This document shows, in pieces, positions 53,704 through 62,154 of a stretch of DNA of 64,000 bases; within the stretch, counting starts at the first letter, position 1, and each line of letters starts with the position of its first letter. The stretch covers positions 1 to 64,000 of the forward strand of contig CAMWFQ010000012.1 of assembly GCA_947173495.1 (NCBI GenBank), in the 5' to 3' direction. This DNA comes from an uncultured Lachnospiraceae bacterium (GTDB lineage: Bacteria > Bacillota > Clostridia > Lachnospirales > Lachnospiraceae). The position numbers and the translations under genes are program-made. A model generated the notes under the pieces. That model was not told the origin of the DNA. It did no database searches and worked only from the letters and a program-made list of their open reading frames with translations.

Positions 53704-54985
53704 TTTCCTCTCCCTCCAGTTCTGATATATGCAAAGTTACTGTGACAGGACGCTGTAAAGATATTTCCTCCGGAAGTCCAAAATCAACCTCCACCGTATA
53801 AAATCCCGGCTCCGGATATTCCATCTCTTTCTGCTGCATCCACTTTTCAATATCCACGGTGCCGCTTATATTTCCTGCCTGCAGCTCCGATACATCTCTT
53901 GACAGTCCTGCTACCTCTATTGTGAATCTCTCATCAAGACCGGAAATACTTGCATCATATCCTTCCGGTAGATTCGTGATTCTGACTCTTTCTTCACGAA
54001 TCTCCAGACGCCTGGATATTTCAGGTTCAATATATACCGTAACTGTCCTCAACGCCTGAGATGCATCCGCCAGCGAAATGTTCTCCGGTAAATACTGACG
54101 AATATCCACCTGCGCTACCAGGTTTTCCGCCCTGTCCGTAATATCAAGTACTTCTGCAGGAACTTCTATGGAAGTCACATTCTTGATTGCACTGGCCCTG
54201 CCGGTAATCAGTACGGACTCTCCATTTCCTTCTATTTCTCCTGTATACCGGAAGCCGGAAGCCGGCACTCCGCTTATCGTAAAGTTTACAGGAACCGTGG
54301 CTGTCTGTCCGATAGCGATTCTCACGCCTACCGTCTTAATATTCTGTGTAATATTTCCTGCTTTTACCACTTTGTCTTCAGAATCGTAAAATCTAACTTC
54401 AGCATCCGTAACAATATCGCTGGTCATTCCCGTAACATCAACATCCACCGAAGCCTTTACAATCTGATCAATCACTGACTGAGGGCCTGAAATTCTCACG
54501 AGATTCTGATCTGTGGTAATATCTCCCACCATATATCCTTCTTCAACCTCGCCAGATACCGTTGCCTTCAGAGAAAGTGCTTTACTTCTTTTATTTTCAA
54601 TATTGAGCTTCACGGTATCTATGCTGCCTGTAATGCTTGTAATATCTCTCGCGGAAACATTCGTTGCCAGTCTGATCGAAATCGTATCAAGGCTGCTGAG
54701 TTCACTTACATCTGCAGTTGCGATAATATTATCTGTTTTTAATTCTTCAATAACTGAACGGGGCGCTCTCACCACCACTCTGTTGATTACATCGGTGTTT
54801 TCCAGTATCTCATATACTTGATTGGAATCTGTAATCAGATCCGTATTAAGCAGTTTAACCGGTATATTATAATAGGATTCAGAGACTGTCGGATTATTAA
54901 TACTGTTGACTACCAGCCAAAGCACCATTGCAAAAAAAATCGACGCAAGCTTCAATCCTAAATTATTCGTCAATCTATTTTTCAC
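53696..54985 (-). CDS. cdaR: CdaA regulatory protein CdaR (YbbR domains)
   Basis: 429 residues. N-terminal membrane anchor (LGLKLASIFFAMVLWLVVNSINNP, about 9-33) then four YbbR repeats (starting around VSESYYNIPVKLLN, SLKATVSGEVEEGYMVG, VPVNFTISGVPASGFRY and LEIREERVRITNLPEGY). GTG start at 54985, overlapping the end of cdaA by 11 bases. An extracytoplasmic regulator of the diadenylate cyclase. Confidence 0.95.
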   Translation of the reverse strand: MKNRLTNNLGLKLASIFFAMVLWLVVNSINNPTVSESYYNIPVKLLNTDLITDSNQVYEILENTDVINRVVVRAPRSVIEELKTDNIIATADVSELSSLDTISIRLATNVSARDITSITGSIDTVKLNIENKRSKALSLKATVSGEVEEGYMVGDITTDQNLVRISGPQSVIDQIVKASVDVDVTGMTSDIVTDAEVRFYDSEDKVVKAGNITQNIKTVGVRIAIGQTATVPVNFTISGVPASGFRYTGEIEGNGESVLITGRASAIKNVTSIEVPAEVLDITDRAENLVAQVDIRQYLPENISLADASQALRTVTVYIEPEISRRLEIREERVRITNLPEGYDASISGLDERFTIEVAGLSRDVSELQAGNISGTVDIEKWMQQKEMEYPEPGFYTVEVDFGLPEEISLQRPVTVTLHISELEGEENE

Positions 54986-55844
54986 CTTTAGACCGTCCCT
55001 TCCACAGAATCTTTTTCCGGCTTTCCTCCTCCGGTTTATTCTGTATTGTTCTCAGCTTTTCTTTCAGGGCATCTCCATTCAGGTCACGCATCAGGTCGCC
55101 TTCATATGCTACACTTATTTTTCCCGTTTCCTCTGATACAATAACAGTCAGGGAATCTGTCACTTCGGAAATTCCCACTCCGGCTCTGTGTCTGGTCCCT
55201 AAATCTTTGCTGAGGCGCATGTTATCTGAAAGCGGAAGATAGCAGGTCGCAGATGTAATTCTGTTGCCTCTGACAATCACAGCGCCATCATGAAGAGGGG
55301 TATTATGTTCAAAGATGTTAATCAGGAGCTGACTGGTAATGATCCCATCCACATCAATTCCGGTTCGTTCATATTCTGCAAGGCTCTGATTCTGTTCCAT
55401 TACAATCAGTGCTCCGGTTTTTACTTTTCCCATCTCCACACACGCCTTGGTAATCTCATTAATCGTCTTATCAGAAAATCTTCCCTCCCCCGAGTTTTTC
55501 CCTATTTCAAAAGGTATAAGAGCACTTATAATATTTTTTCTTCCCAGCTCCTCCACAGCCTTCCTGAGCTCCGGCTGCAAAATCACTATGACAGCCGTCA
55601 CTGCCACACCAAACATTTTGCTTACGATCCAAATTATCGTATTCATTTCAAAATATGCTGCAATCAATATAAATACCGTGATTACAAGAATGCCCTTCAA
55701 TAGCGACCATGCTTTGGTGTTCTTAATCCATACCAGAATATGATACAGCAAAAAAGAGATAATAATTATCTCTACAATATCCGTCCATCGAATTCCTGAT
55801 GCACGGGATAAATATGTCTCGACAAGCTCCAACTCATGTAGCAT
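54975..55844 (-). CDS. cdaA: Diadenylate cyclase CdaA
   Basis: 289 residues. Makes c-di-AMP from two ATP. Three membrane segments (about 20-95) followed by a DAC domain with TPLHDGAVIVRGNRI (DGA motif, near 187-201) and GTRHRAGVGISEV (RHR motif). The first gene of cdaA-cdaR-glmM. c-di-AMP controls potassium, osmotic and wall homeostasis. Confidence 0.97.
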   Translation of the reverse strand: MLHELELVETYLSRASGIRWTDIVEIIIISFLLYHILVWIKNTKAWSLLKGILVITVFILIAAYFEMNTIIWIVSKMFGVAVTAVIVILQPELRKAVEELGRKNIISALIPFEIGKNSGEGRFSDKTINEITKACVEMGKVKTGALIVMEQNQSLAEYERTGIDVDGIITSQLLINIFEHNTPLHDGAVIVRGNRITSATCYLPLSDNMRLSKDLGTRHRAGVGISEVTDSLTVIVSEETGKISVAYEGDLMRDLNGDALKEKLRTIQNKPEEESRKKILWKGRSKGEK

Positions 55845-55889
55845 TTATTTTTCCCCGTCACTTACGTTAATTTGGTTTCTGAATCTGTC

Positions 55890-56849
55890 TTATCTTCTTG
55901 GCTGCGCGCCCGAAGATTTTCTCTTGGAGGAATTGATCCGTTTCACAGTTTTTGAGGGTGCTGCTACTGTGATCTTTGGTATCGCCTTCACATAATAGTA
56001 ATATTCGTCATCCTCAAACTGTACCTTTTCAGTACGGCTGTAATCCACATGAAATGTAAAAAATTCAATCACTTTGGCAATCAGAACAGAAATAACCGTC
56101 CCAACGATCATACCAACAATAGATACATTTGTATCGAACATCAAGTCGCTGACCAGCAGTATCATTACATCTGCCAGGGCGCCGGCAATAATCGCAACTG
56201 TCCATGCATGATCAATCGACATCCTCCTGATCAGATATACAATAATAATAGTAGCCGCAAACGCCGCTATTATGAACAGCATATCCCGATTGTTAAGAAA
56301 TCCATCAATAATAAATCTGAATCTGGTAACAATATCTTCAGCGTCTATACTGGAAAGCGTTGTGGCATTATCTGAAATATAACCCGTGAGATAGCTTATG
56401 ATCACACCGCATCCCACAGAAATTGCACTTGCAGGGGTCCCTAAAAGGCCCATAGCCAGCGGAATCACATAGGGTATATTCAAAACAAAACATATAGGGG
56501 TCAGCAAAACCACCAGTGTATCTTTGGGTGAAAATCTGAAATAAAGCAGAAACATTACCAGAAAAAGTACCAGTACAACCGCCGCACATTCCAGGGACAA
56601 TGCATATAAATGGAGTACTGTAAAAGCTGCCGCTACAAAAATAATAAAATTCATGGGCATAAATGAGCACATCAGCGCAATAATCAGTACAATGGATATA
56701 TTATCCAGTCTGTTCATGTATCCAATCTGACCATTGATCATCATCATTGCCATTAGCGCAAGAATCAGCTTCATCAACGGCTTCAAGTATATTTCATATT
56801 TGTGTATAAAGTTTCTGATATACTGTTTTGCAACAAGTAAGGTTGTCAT
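55890..56849 (-). CDS. Polytopic membrane protein of unknown function
   Basis: 319 residues with about 8 membrane segments (residues 25-240) and a soluble basic tail (about 265-319) with FEDDEYYYYVKAIPK and PSKTVKRINSSKRKSSGAQPRR. No recognised family or catalytic motif. The start is ATG at 56849 after AGGGAAAACC; an ATG 15 bases upstream has no ribosome binding site. It follows the membrane protein at 56864 by 14 bp and lies 45 bp upstream of cdaA. Possibly in one operon with cdaA-cdaR-glmM, so an envelope role is plausible but not shown. Confidence 0.65.
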   Translation of the reverse strand: MTTLLVAKQYIRNFIHKYEIYLKPLMKLILALMAMMMINGQIGYMNRLDNISIVLIIALMCSFMPMNFIIFVAAAFTVLHLYALSLECAAVVLVLFLVMFLLYFRFSPKDTLVVLLTPICFVLNIPYVIPLAMGLLGTPASAISVGCGVIISYLTGYISDNATTLSSIDAEDIVTRFRFIIDGFLNNRDMLFIIAAFAATIIIVYLIRRMSIDHAWTVAIIAGALADVMILLVSDLMFDTNVSIVGMIVGTVISVLIAKVIEFFTFHVDYSRTEKVQFEDDEYYYYVKAIPKITVAAPSKTVKRINSSKRKSSGAQPRR

Positions 56850-56863
56850 ATGGTTTTCCCTCA

Positions 56864-57250
56864 TTATTTATCATACATTCCTGCTAATTTTCTGAGATTA
56901 CCATAGTAATTCTTCAGATTTTTCTTTGCCCTGCCATATCGGCTTGCATACAAAACATAGGATATTGCTCCATACGCGCCTACCGTACATAAATATAGTA
57001 TGACTACGTTTTTTCCAAATTCCAGCAAATCCATTTTGTAAATATCCTGCATCAGTTTTTCAAAATTGTAAAAGATATAAACTGCAAACAATGCAAGAAA
57101 AGACAGGGTAGCAGCAATTACTGACTTCAATACCTGGAAACTGATATAATCGCCTCTAAAATAGTTTATGATCGAAATATCCCTTTTCCCTTCCTGTGTC
57201 TCATAAGAAGCCAGCTTAGTCATAAGAATGACTTTTTCTTCATTTATCAT
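56864..57250 (-). CDS. Small membrane protein of unknown function
   Basis: 128 residues. A cytoplasmic helical N-terminus (EEKVILMTKLASYETQEGKRDISIINYF) is followed by two membrane segments (about 42-64 and 84-106) and a basic C-terminus (RYGRAKKNLKNYYGNLRKLAGMY). No family recognised. Ribosome binding site GAAAGGCATACAAT. Encoded just upstream of the larger membrane protein, with 14 bp between. Confidence 0.65.
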   Translation of the reverse strand: MINEEKVILMTKLASYETQEGKRDISIINYFRGDYISFQVLKSVIAATLSFLALFAVYIFYNFEKLMQDIYKMDLLEFGKNVVILYLCTVGAYGAISYVLYASRYGRAKKNLKNYYGNLRKLAGMYDK

Positions 57251-57305
57251 ATTGTATGCCTTTCATTCGTTATGACGTACCTATCTATCAGGCAATCCCT
57301 TGACA

Positions 57306-57713
57306 TTATTTAAGGAAACGCATTTTATCGCCATCACTTTTCTTTTGCTTCTTTTCCGGAGCAGCCGGTTTATTCTGCATCATCGTCTGCTTAAATCCGT
57401 TGGCAAGCTCCGCCTTGCATTTCTCACAAAACCGCCCGGCCTGGATCATGGCGCCACACCCTTCACAGGGTATCCTGATAGGCGAATCGTCCGCAAACTG
57501 CAGCCGTTCCTCTCTGATCCACTGACGGATCTGGGACACTTCCACCTCACACTCCTCGGATACTTCATGAATATCTGCCCCGTGGTTATCCTGTATATAC
57601 TTTTTTACCGCCTGAAACTTAACTTCCTGGTCTTGCTTACATCTCGGACAGACGATAGGTCCTGCTACATAATTAAATATCTTTCCGCACTTTTTGCAAT
57701 TACGCACGTTCAT
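57306..57713 (-). CDS. YvyF-like flagellar operon zinc-finger protein
   Basis: 135 residues. N-terminal CKKCGKIFNYVAGPIVCPRC (CxxC...CxxC), a helix-turn-helix-like middle (VSEECEVEVSQIRQWIREERLQF) and a second zinc knuckle CEGCGAMIQAGRFCEKC. This matches the flagellar operon protein family of B. subtilis YvyF, encoded beside comFC as here. It probably acts as a regulator or adaptor in flagellar gene expression. Lys/Pro-rich disordered tail. Start ATG after AGGAGGTATGATCC. Confidence 0.85.
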   Translation of the reverse strand: MNVRNCKKCGKIFNYVAGPIVCPRCKQDQEVKFQAVKKYIQDNHGADIHEVSEECEVEVSQIRQWIREERLQFADDSPIRIPCEGCGAMIQAGRFCEKCKAELANGFKQTMMQNKPAAPEKKQKKSDGDKMRFLK

Positions 57714-57756
57714 GGATCATACCTCCTGACTTTCTTTCAAATACGAGCCGGAAATT

Positions 57757-58467
57757 TTAAATTCCTCTTCCAATTGTCAATGACATAAAATAAATTTTAC
57801 CGACACCTGCTCCCTTTAAAATCCTTGCCATTGAATCAATGGTACTGCCTGTAGTATATATATCATCTATAATTACAATCGTATTTAATTTTACATCATT
57901 TTGACAGATTTTGAAAGCCTTTTTCAAATTATTTTGCCTTTCTCCATAGCTGAGATCCTTAAGAGGCCTGGTATGTTTTATTCTTCGTATCAATGAAGTA
58001 TTTACAGGGATTCCGGAGCACTTTGACAACTCCCTTGCGATCAGTTCCGCCTGATTATACCCTCGTTTCCTTTTTCTGGATGAATGGATTGGGACCGGCA
58101 CCAGGGCATCCGGTCCTTTCGCCTCTAACCAGTTTTTCCGCTTTTCATATAATTCCGTTCCGTAAAACCGCGCATATTCCATTCTTCCTCCATACTTAAA
58201 TCTGAAAAGCGAATCCGCCATACTTCCATAGTCATATAAGGCGGTACCCTGGATATATTCATGTCTCTTTTTCTCGCAGTCACTGCAGTACTCCTGCTTT
58301 GAATTTTGTAACTGTTTTCCACATTTCATGCAACAAGGGTCTTTTATATATATGATGCTTTCCCGGCACTTTTTACACACAGCTTCACCCGGCCGGTCTG
58401 ATATCTCATCACATATCACACATCGTCTGGGAAACACCAGATCCAATACATTCCATTTAAATATCAT
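57757..58467 (-). CDS. comFC: ComFC-like phosphoribosyltransferase-family protein
   Basis: 236 residues. N-terminal double zinc ribbon (CVICDEISDRPGEAVCKKC, CMKCGKQ, CSDC), a helical linker, then a type I phosphoribosyltransferase domain with RKRKRGYNQAELIARELS and VIIDDIYTTGSTIDSMARIL (PRPP loop). The ATG at 58467 follows GGAGG by only three bases; a TTG six codons upstream is an alternative. It overlaps the recD2 stop by 11 bases. ComFC is needed for DNA uptake in competent bacteria, but homologues occur widely in bacteria not known to be competent. Confidence 0.9.
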   Translation of the reverse strand: MIFKWNVLDLVFPRRCVICDEISDRPGEAVCKKCRESIIYIKDPCCMKCGKQLQNSKQEYCSDCEKKRHEYIQGTALYDYGSMADSLFRFKYGGRMEYARFYGTELYEKRKNWLEAKGPDALVPVPIHSSRKRKRGYNQAELIARELSKCSGIPVNTSLIRRIKHTRPLKDLSYGERQNNLKKAFKICQNDVKLNTIVIIDDIYTTGSTIDSMARILKGAGVGKIYFMSLTIGRGI

Positions 58468-60712
58468 TTGCCTCCATTTCCGCAATTTCTTTTATTCTGT
58501 CACACAGACTTGTATAACGCTTATGCTGGTTTTCATTTCTGATCATTTCCTGTATCGTTTGCCGGCTGCCCAAAATCGTAACACATTTTTGAGCCCGGGT
58601 CACTGCAGTGTACAAAATATTTCTATTCAAAAGCATCCTGGGACCGGACATAATTGGAAGGATAACCGCCGGATACTCACTCCCCTGGGACTTATGTATC
58701 GTTACAGCATAGGCAAGCTCAATTTCATCCAGACCTGAAAAAGCATACTCTACCCGCCTGTGTTCATCATATTCTACCGTAAGAACCTGGGCCGCTTCGT
58801 CAATCTCCATTATAATACCCATATCGCCGTTAAAAATTCCCATCCCCTTATCCACGGCTATTCCATGCTTACTGACAATTTCCCATGGAATCTGGTAATT
58901 ATTTTTAATCTGCATGACCTTATCCCCTGTCCGGAATATCCTTTCCCCTGATTGATATTCCACCTTATCCGGGGCGGGAGGATTCAGATACCGCTGAAGA
59001 ATCCCGTTTAAAGTCTCAACTCCCAGATTCCCTTTTCTCATGGGAGTAAGAACCTGAATATCAAAAGGCTCTGCCTGAACATAGGGAGGGAGTTTCTCTC
59101 TGATTAACTGGATCATATGTTTATAAATAACATTAACATCTTTTCTTTCCAGAAAGAAAAAGTCCCGGCTTTTGTTGTTAAGTTCAATATCCTCCCCCTG
59201 ATTTATTTTATGCGCGTTTACTACAATATCACTTTCTCCCGCTTGTCTGAAAATCCGATTCAGAATCACCACAGGAAACATTCTGCTGTCTATCAGATCT
59301 TTCAAAACCCGGCCCGGCCCCACGCTGGGAAGCTGATCCACATCTCCAACCATGATCAGCCTGGTTCCCACACTGACAGCCTCAAGAAGTGCTTTAAAAA
59401 GGAATATATCAACCATAGACATTTCGTCTACAATAATTACGTCGGCCTCAAGGGGATTACTTTCATTTCGTTCAAACTGTCCTCCTTTCTCTTCATCTGA
59501 CTTTGCAGCCACAACACCGTTTACTTCCAGCAGCCGATGAATGGTACGGGCTTCAAATCCCGTAGCTTCTGTCATCCTTTTGGCCGCCCTTCCTGTAGGC
59601 GCCGCCAGAAGAATATCCATACCTTCCTTCTCGAAATAACTGATCATTGTATTGATCGTAGTCGTTTTTCCCGTACCAGGTCCTCCGGATAAAATCATAA
59701 TTCCTGATTTAAGACTTTGTAATACCGCCTTTCTCTGAAGTTCGTCCAACTCTATTCTCTGTTCCTTTTCAAGTGCCTGCAATGATTCTTTCATTTTTTC
59801 TTCAGAAAAAATTTTTTCTGTCTCAACAGAAACATTCAAATCATGCAGCATCCGTGCGCAGCTGAGTTCTGCATAATAATAAGCAGGTGCATAAACTCTT
59901 CTTTCCTCTTCCTGTATTTTGATCACAAGTTTCTTGTCGATAGCAAGATTCGAAAAATGTTGCTCTATTATTTCTTCCGGGAGCCTCAAAAGATCTGCTG
60001 TCCGTCTTTTGAGGATCGTATCCGGCAGATACATATGTCCTTCCGCTGCCGCCTGCAAAATCATATAAAGGATTCCGCTCCTTATTCGAAAATCAGAGTC
60101 GGTATGAATTCCTATTCTGGATGCAATCTCATCTGCTGTTTTAAATCCGATTCCTTCAATATCCTCAGCCAGTTGATAGGGATTTTCCTTCATAATGCTG
60201 TACAGATCCATTCCGTAAACACGATATATTTTTATTGCCAGTGTATTGGAAATACCGTACTTCTGCAGGAAGACAAATGCCTCCCTCATATCCTTTTTTT
60301 CAACCATCTGCTGTGCGATATCTCTTGCTTTTCTTTCACTGATGCCCTTGACTTCAATCAGTCTTTCCGGCTCTTCCTCAATAATTCTGAAAGTATCCTC
60401 TTTGAATTTTTTTATAATTCTGGCAGCCAGAGATTCGCCGATCCCCTTAATCGCTCCTGATCCCAGATATCGCCTCATACTTTCCACGTCATCGGGCTCC
60501 ACTACCCGGAGATTTTCTGCCTTGAACTGATATCCATAAAGGGGATGCTCCACAAACCTCCCTTTTAATTCCAGCATTTCTCCATTTTCAATGTCGGGAA
60601 AAGTCCCTACGCAGACAATCTCTTCTCCCTCCGATACAAGAGATACGACCCCATATCCATTTTCTTTATTCTGATAGATCATATGATCCACATATCCTGT
60701 AACCGTATCCAA
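58457..60712 (-). CDS. recD2: RecD2-type 5'-3' DNA helicase
   Basis: 751 residues. An N-terminal OB-like region (YVDHMIYQNKENGYGVVSLV), tandem HhH motifs (IKGIGESLAARIIKKF, VKGISERKARDI, IEGIGFKTADEIASRIGI) at about 100-215, then SF1B helicase: Walker A GGPGTGKTTT near 345, Walker B VIIVDEMSMVD, VGDVDQLPSVGPGRVL and the C-terminal YAVTIHKSQGSEYPAVILP. A frame stays open upstream through repeat DNA, so a longer protein would be an artefact. The real start is TTG at 60712, preceded by GGGGGAT. It acts on DNA repair and replication-fork stability in bacteria lacking RecBCD. Operon recD2-comFC-yvyF. Confidence 0.93.
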   Translation of the reverse strand: MDTVTGYVDHMIYQNKENGYGVVSLVSEGEEIVCVGTFPDIENGEMLELKGRFVEHPLYGYQFKAENLRVVEPDDVESMRRYLGSGAIKGIGESLAARIIKKFKEDTFRIIEEEPERLIEVKGISERKARDIAQQMVEKKDMREAFVFLQKYGISNTLAIKIYRVYGMDLYSIMKENPYQLAEDIEGIGFKTADEIASRIGIHTDSDFRIRSGILYMILQAAAEGHMYLPDTILKRRTADLLRLPEEIIEQHFSNLAIDKKLVIKIQEEERRVYAPAYYYAELSCARMLHDLNVSVETEKIFSEEKMKESLQALEKEQRIELDELQRKAVLQSLKSGIMILSGGPGTGKTTTINTMISYFEKEGMDILLAAPTGRAAKRMTEATGFEARTIHRLLEVNGVVAAKSDEEKGGQFERNESNPLEADVIIVDEMSMVDIFLFKALLEAVSVGTRLIMVGDVDQLPSVGPGRVLKDLIDSRMFPVVILNRIFRQAGESDIVVNAHKINQGEDIELNNKSRDFFFLERKDVNVIYKHMIQLIREKLPPYVQAEPFDIQVLTPMRKGNLGVETLNGILQRYLNPPAPDKVEYQSGERIFRTGDKVMQIKNNYQIPWEIVSKHGIAVDKGMGIFNGDMGIIMEIDEAAQVLTVEYDEHRRVEYAFSGLDEIELAYAVTIHKSQGSEYPAVILPIMSGPRMLLNRNILYTAVTRAQKCVTILGSRQTIQEMIRNENQHKRYTSLCDRIKEIAEMEANDI

Positions 60713-60742
60713 AAGATCCCCCTTTTCCAATTTTGCTTTATT

Positions 60743-60832
60743 GAAATCGAGTAGAGGAATGTACTTCTCCACTACTCGCGCGCGGCCCGCATGCTGCTTC
60801 AGCAGCAAACTTCCTTTAGCGGGCCTGCGCAC
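60743..60832 (+). repeat. Terminator-linked nested-hairpin repeat, single copy A4
   Basis: One complete unit. AAATCGAGTAGAGGAA, stem I CGAGTAG paired with CTACTCG. Stem II GCGC-GGCCCGC paired with GCGGGCC-T-GCGC, enclosing GCTGC-TTC-AGCAGC. It runs from just upstream of recD2 to the T-tract of the terminator at 60832. It belongs to the same stem type as A2. Confidence 0.85.
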
Positions 60833-60878
60833 TAAAAAGCTGCCAAATAAGACGGTAATCCGTCTCATTTTAGCAGCC
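60832..60878 (-). terminator. Intrinsic terminator of the mbl-flhO-flhP-flgJ operon
   Basis: GCTGC (60839-60843) pairs with GCAGC (60873-60877), with GACGG/CCGTC and AAAT/ATTT pairs inside. On the minus strand TTTTTAGTGC follows. Confidence 0.8.
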
Positions 60879-60923
60879 CCTTATTTGTCTTATTTTAACA
60901 TCCTCATGGTTGTTTGATCATTT

Positions 60924-61280
60924 TCATGTCAGATTATAATTACGTTTCATCTGCTCATACATAATTTGTGCCAGCCCGAGTCCCTGGACCTCTGTTGATG
61001 TAGCGGCCAGGTTCTGAATAGCCGTATCTTTAAAATAATTTACCAGATTTCCGGTAGGCTTACTGGTATTGTCTTCCTTCATACAATCTACCGTCTTCTG
61101 CATTTCCTTAAATACCTGTTCAAGGAAATAGGCTTCAAATTGCTTACACACGTCCAGGAGCTCATCATCAGATGCCTGAGAATAATCTGTCCCATCAATT
61201 GTTTCTTTTAATTTCGTTGCCGCAGTATTCTGGCTTTGCATGTAATCTGCATATGCAGAAGAAATCCCACCCAGCTCCAT
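60924..61280 (-). CDS. Rod-binding protein (FlgJ N-terminal-like)
   Basis: 118 residues. The rod-binding domain only: QASDDELLDVCKQFEAYFLEQVFKEMQKTV and TGNLVNYFKDTAIQNLAATSTEVQGLGLAQIMYEQMKRNY. There is no muramidase domain of the kind fused in gamma-proteobacterial FlgJ, as is normal for Firmicutes. It probably caps or scaffolds the growing rod. It is the last gene of the mbl-flhO-flhP-flgJ operon, and its ribosome binding site is AGGAAAGG. Confidence 0.88.
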   Translation of the reverse strand: MELGGISSAYADYMQSQNTAATKLKETIDGTDYSQASDDELLDVCKQFEAYFLEQVFKEMQKTVDCMKEDNTSKPTGNLVNYFKDTAIQNLAATSTEVQGLGLAQIMYEQMKRNYNLT

Positions 61281-61321
61281 ATCCGATTTCCTTTCCTTAT
61301 TATAAATTTCTATTTAGACAT

Positions 61322-62143
61322 TTACCGCTTCAGATTGTTAGCCGTCTGCATCATTTCATCCGTCGTCGTAATCGCTTTTGAGTTCATCTCATAGGCACGC
61401 TGCGCCACGATCAGATTTACCATTTCGTCCGCCACCTGAACATTGGATCCCTCCAGATATCCCTGCACCATCTTACTTCTTTGAAGGTTTCTGTTGGTTG
61501 CTTCGTTTAAAGCTTCTCCGCTGGCCGGCGAAACCTGCCAGAGCGTATCGCCTGCTCTCTCCAGTCCTCCCGGATTATTGAACTGATACATGCCGATTGT
61601 CCGCCCTAATGACTGCGGATTATTATTGGCATCAGGATAGCAAAGTGTGCCATCACCTGTAATCGTTATTTTATTTGTGACATAATTTGAATTCAATGTA
61701 ATCGTCCGCCCTGCGGTATCCAAAACCGGAAGCCCATCCTGATTCGTCAAAATCATTCCCTGGCCTCTTCCATTGGTCGCCCAGGTAAAATCGCCGTTAC
61801 GTGTATAATATGTATTTCCGTCTGCGCCCTGAATTGCAAAGTATCCATCCCCTTCTATTGCAAAGGCCGTATCGCTGCGGGATTCCAACATACTTCCCTG
61901 TGTAAAAATAGAATTGATAGAAGAACTTCGAACGCCCAGTCCCACCTGTGAGCTGGTAGGCTTGGGGTCACCGTTTGCTGTGGTAGTCGCCGTCTGCAGG
62001 GTCTGATAAAGAAGAGACTTAAACTCCGCCACCTGAGCCTTATATCCTATTGTATTCACATTTGCCAGGTTATTGGCTATTGTATCCACATTAACCTGCT
62101 GTGCATTCATTCCTGTTGCTGCTGACCATAAACTCCTGACCAT
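61322..62143 (-). CDS. flhP: Flagellar basal-body rod protein FlgG (FlhP-like)
   Basis: 273 residues. Full FlgG: VRSLWSAATGMNAQQVNVDTIANNLANVNTIGYK at the start, SRSDTAFAIEGDGYFAIQGADGNTYYTRNGDFTW, and the C-terminal VQVADEMVNLIVAQRAYEMNSKAITTTDEMMQTANNLKR. It forms part of the distal rod. Ribosome binding site AAGGAGGCAATTT. Directly after flhO in the mbl-flhO-flhP order known from Bacillus. Confidence 0.94.
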   Translation of the reverse strand: MVRSLWSAATGMNAQQVNVDTIANNLANVNTIGYKAQVAEFKSLLYQTLQTATTTANGDPKPTSSQVGLGVRSSSINSIFTQGSMLESRSDTAFAIEGDGYFAIQGADGNTYYTRNGDFTWATNGRGQGMILTNQDGLPVLDTAGRTITLNSNYVTNKITITGDGTLCYPDANNNPQSLGRTIGMYQFNNPGGLERAGDTLWQVSPASGEALNEATNRNLQRSKMVQGYLEGSNVQVADEMVNLIVAQRAYEMNSKAITTTDEMMQTANNLKR

Positions 62144-62154
62144 AAATTGCCTCC

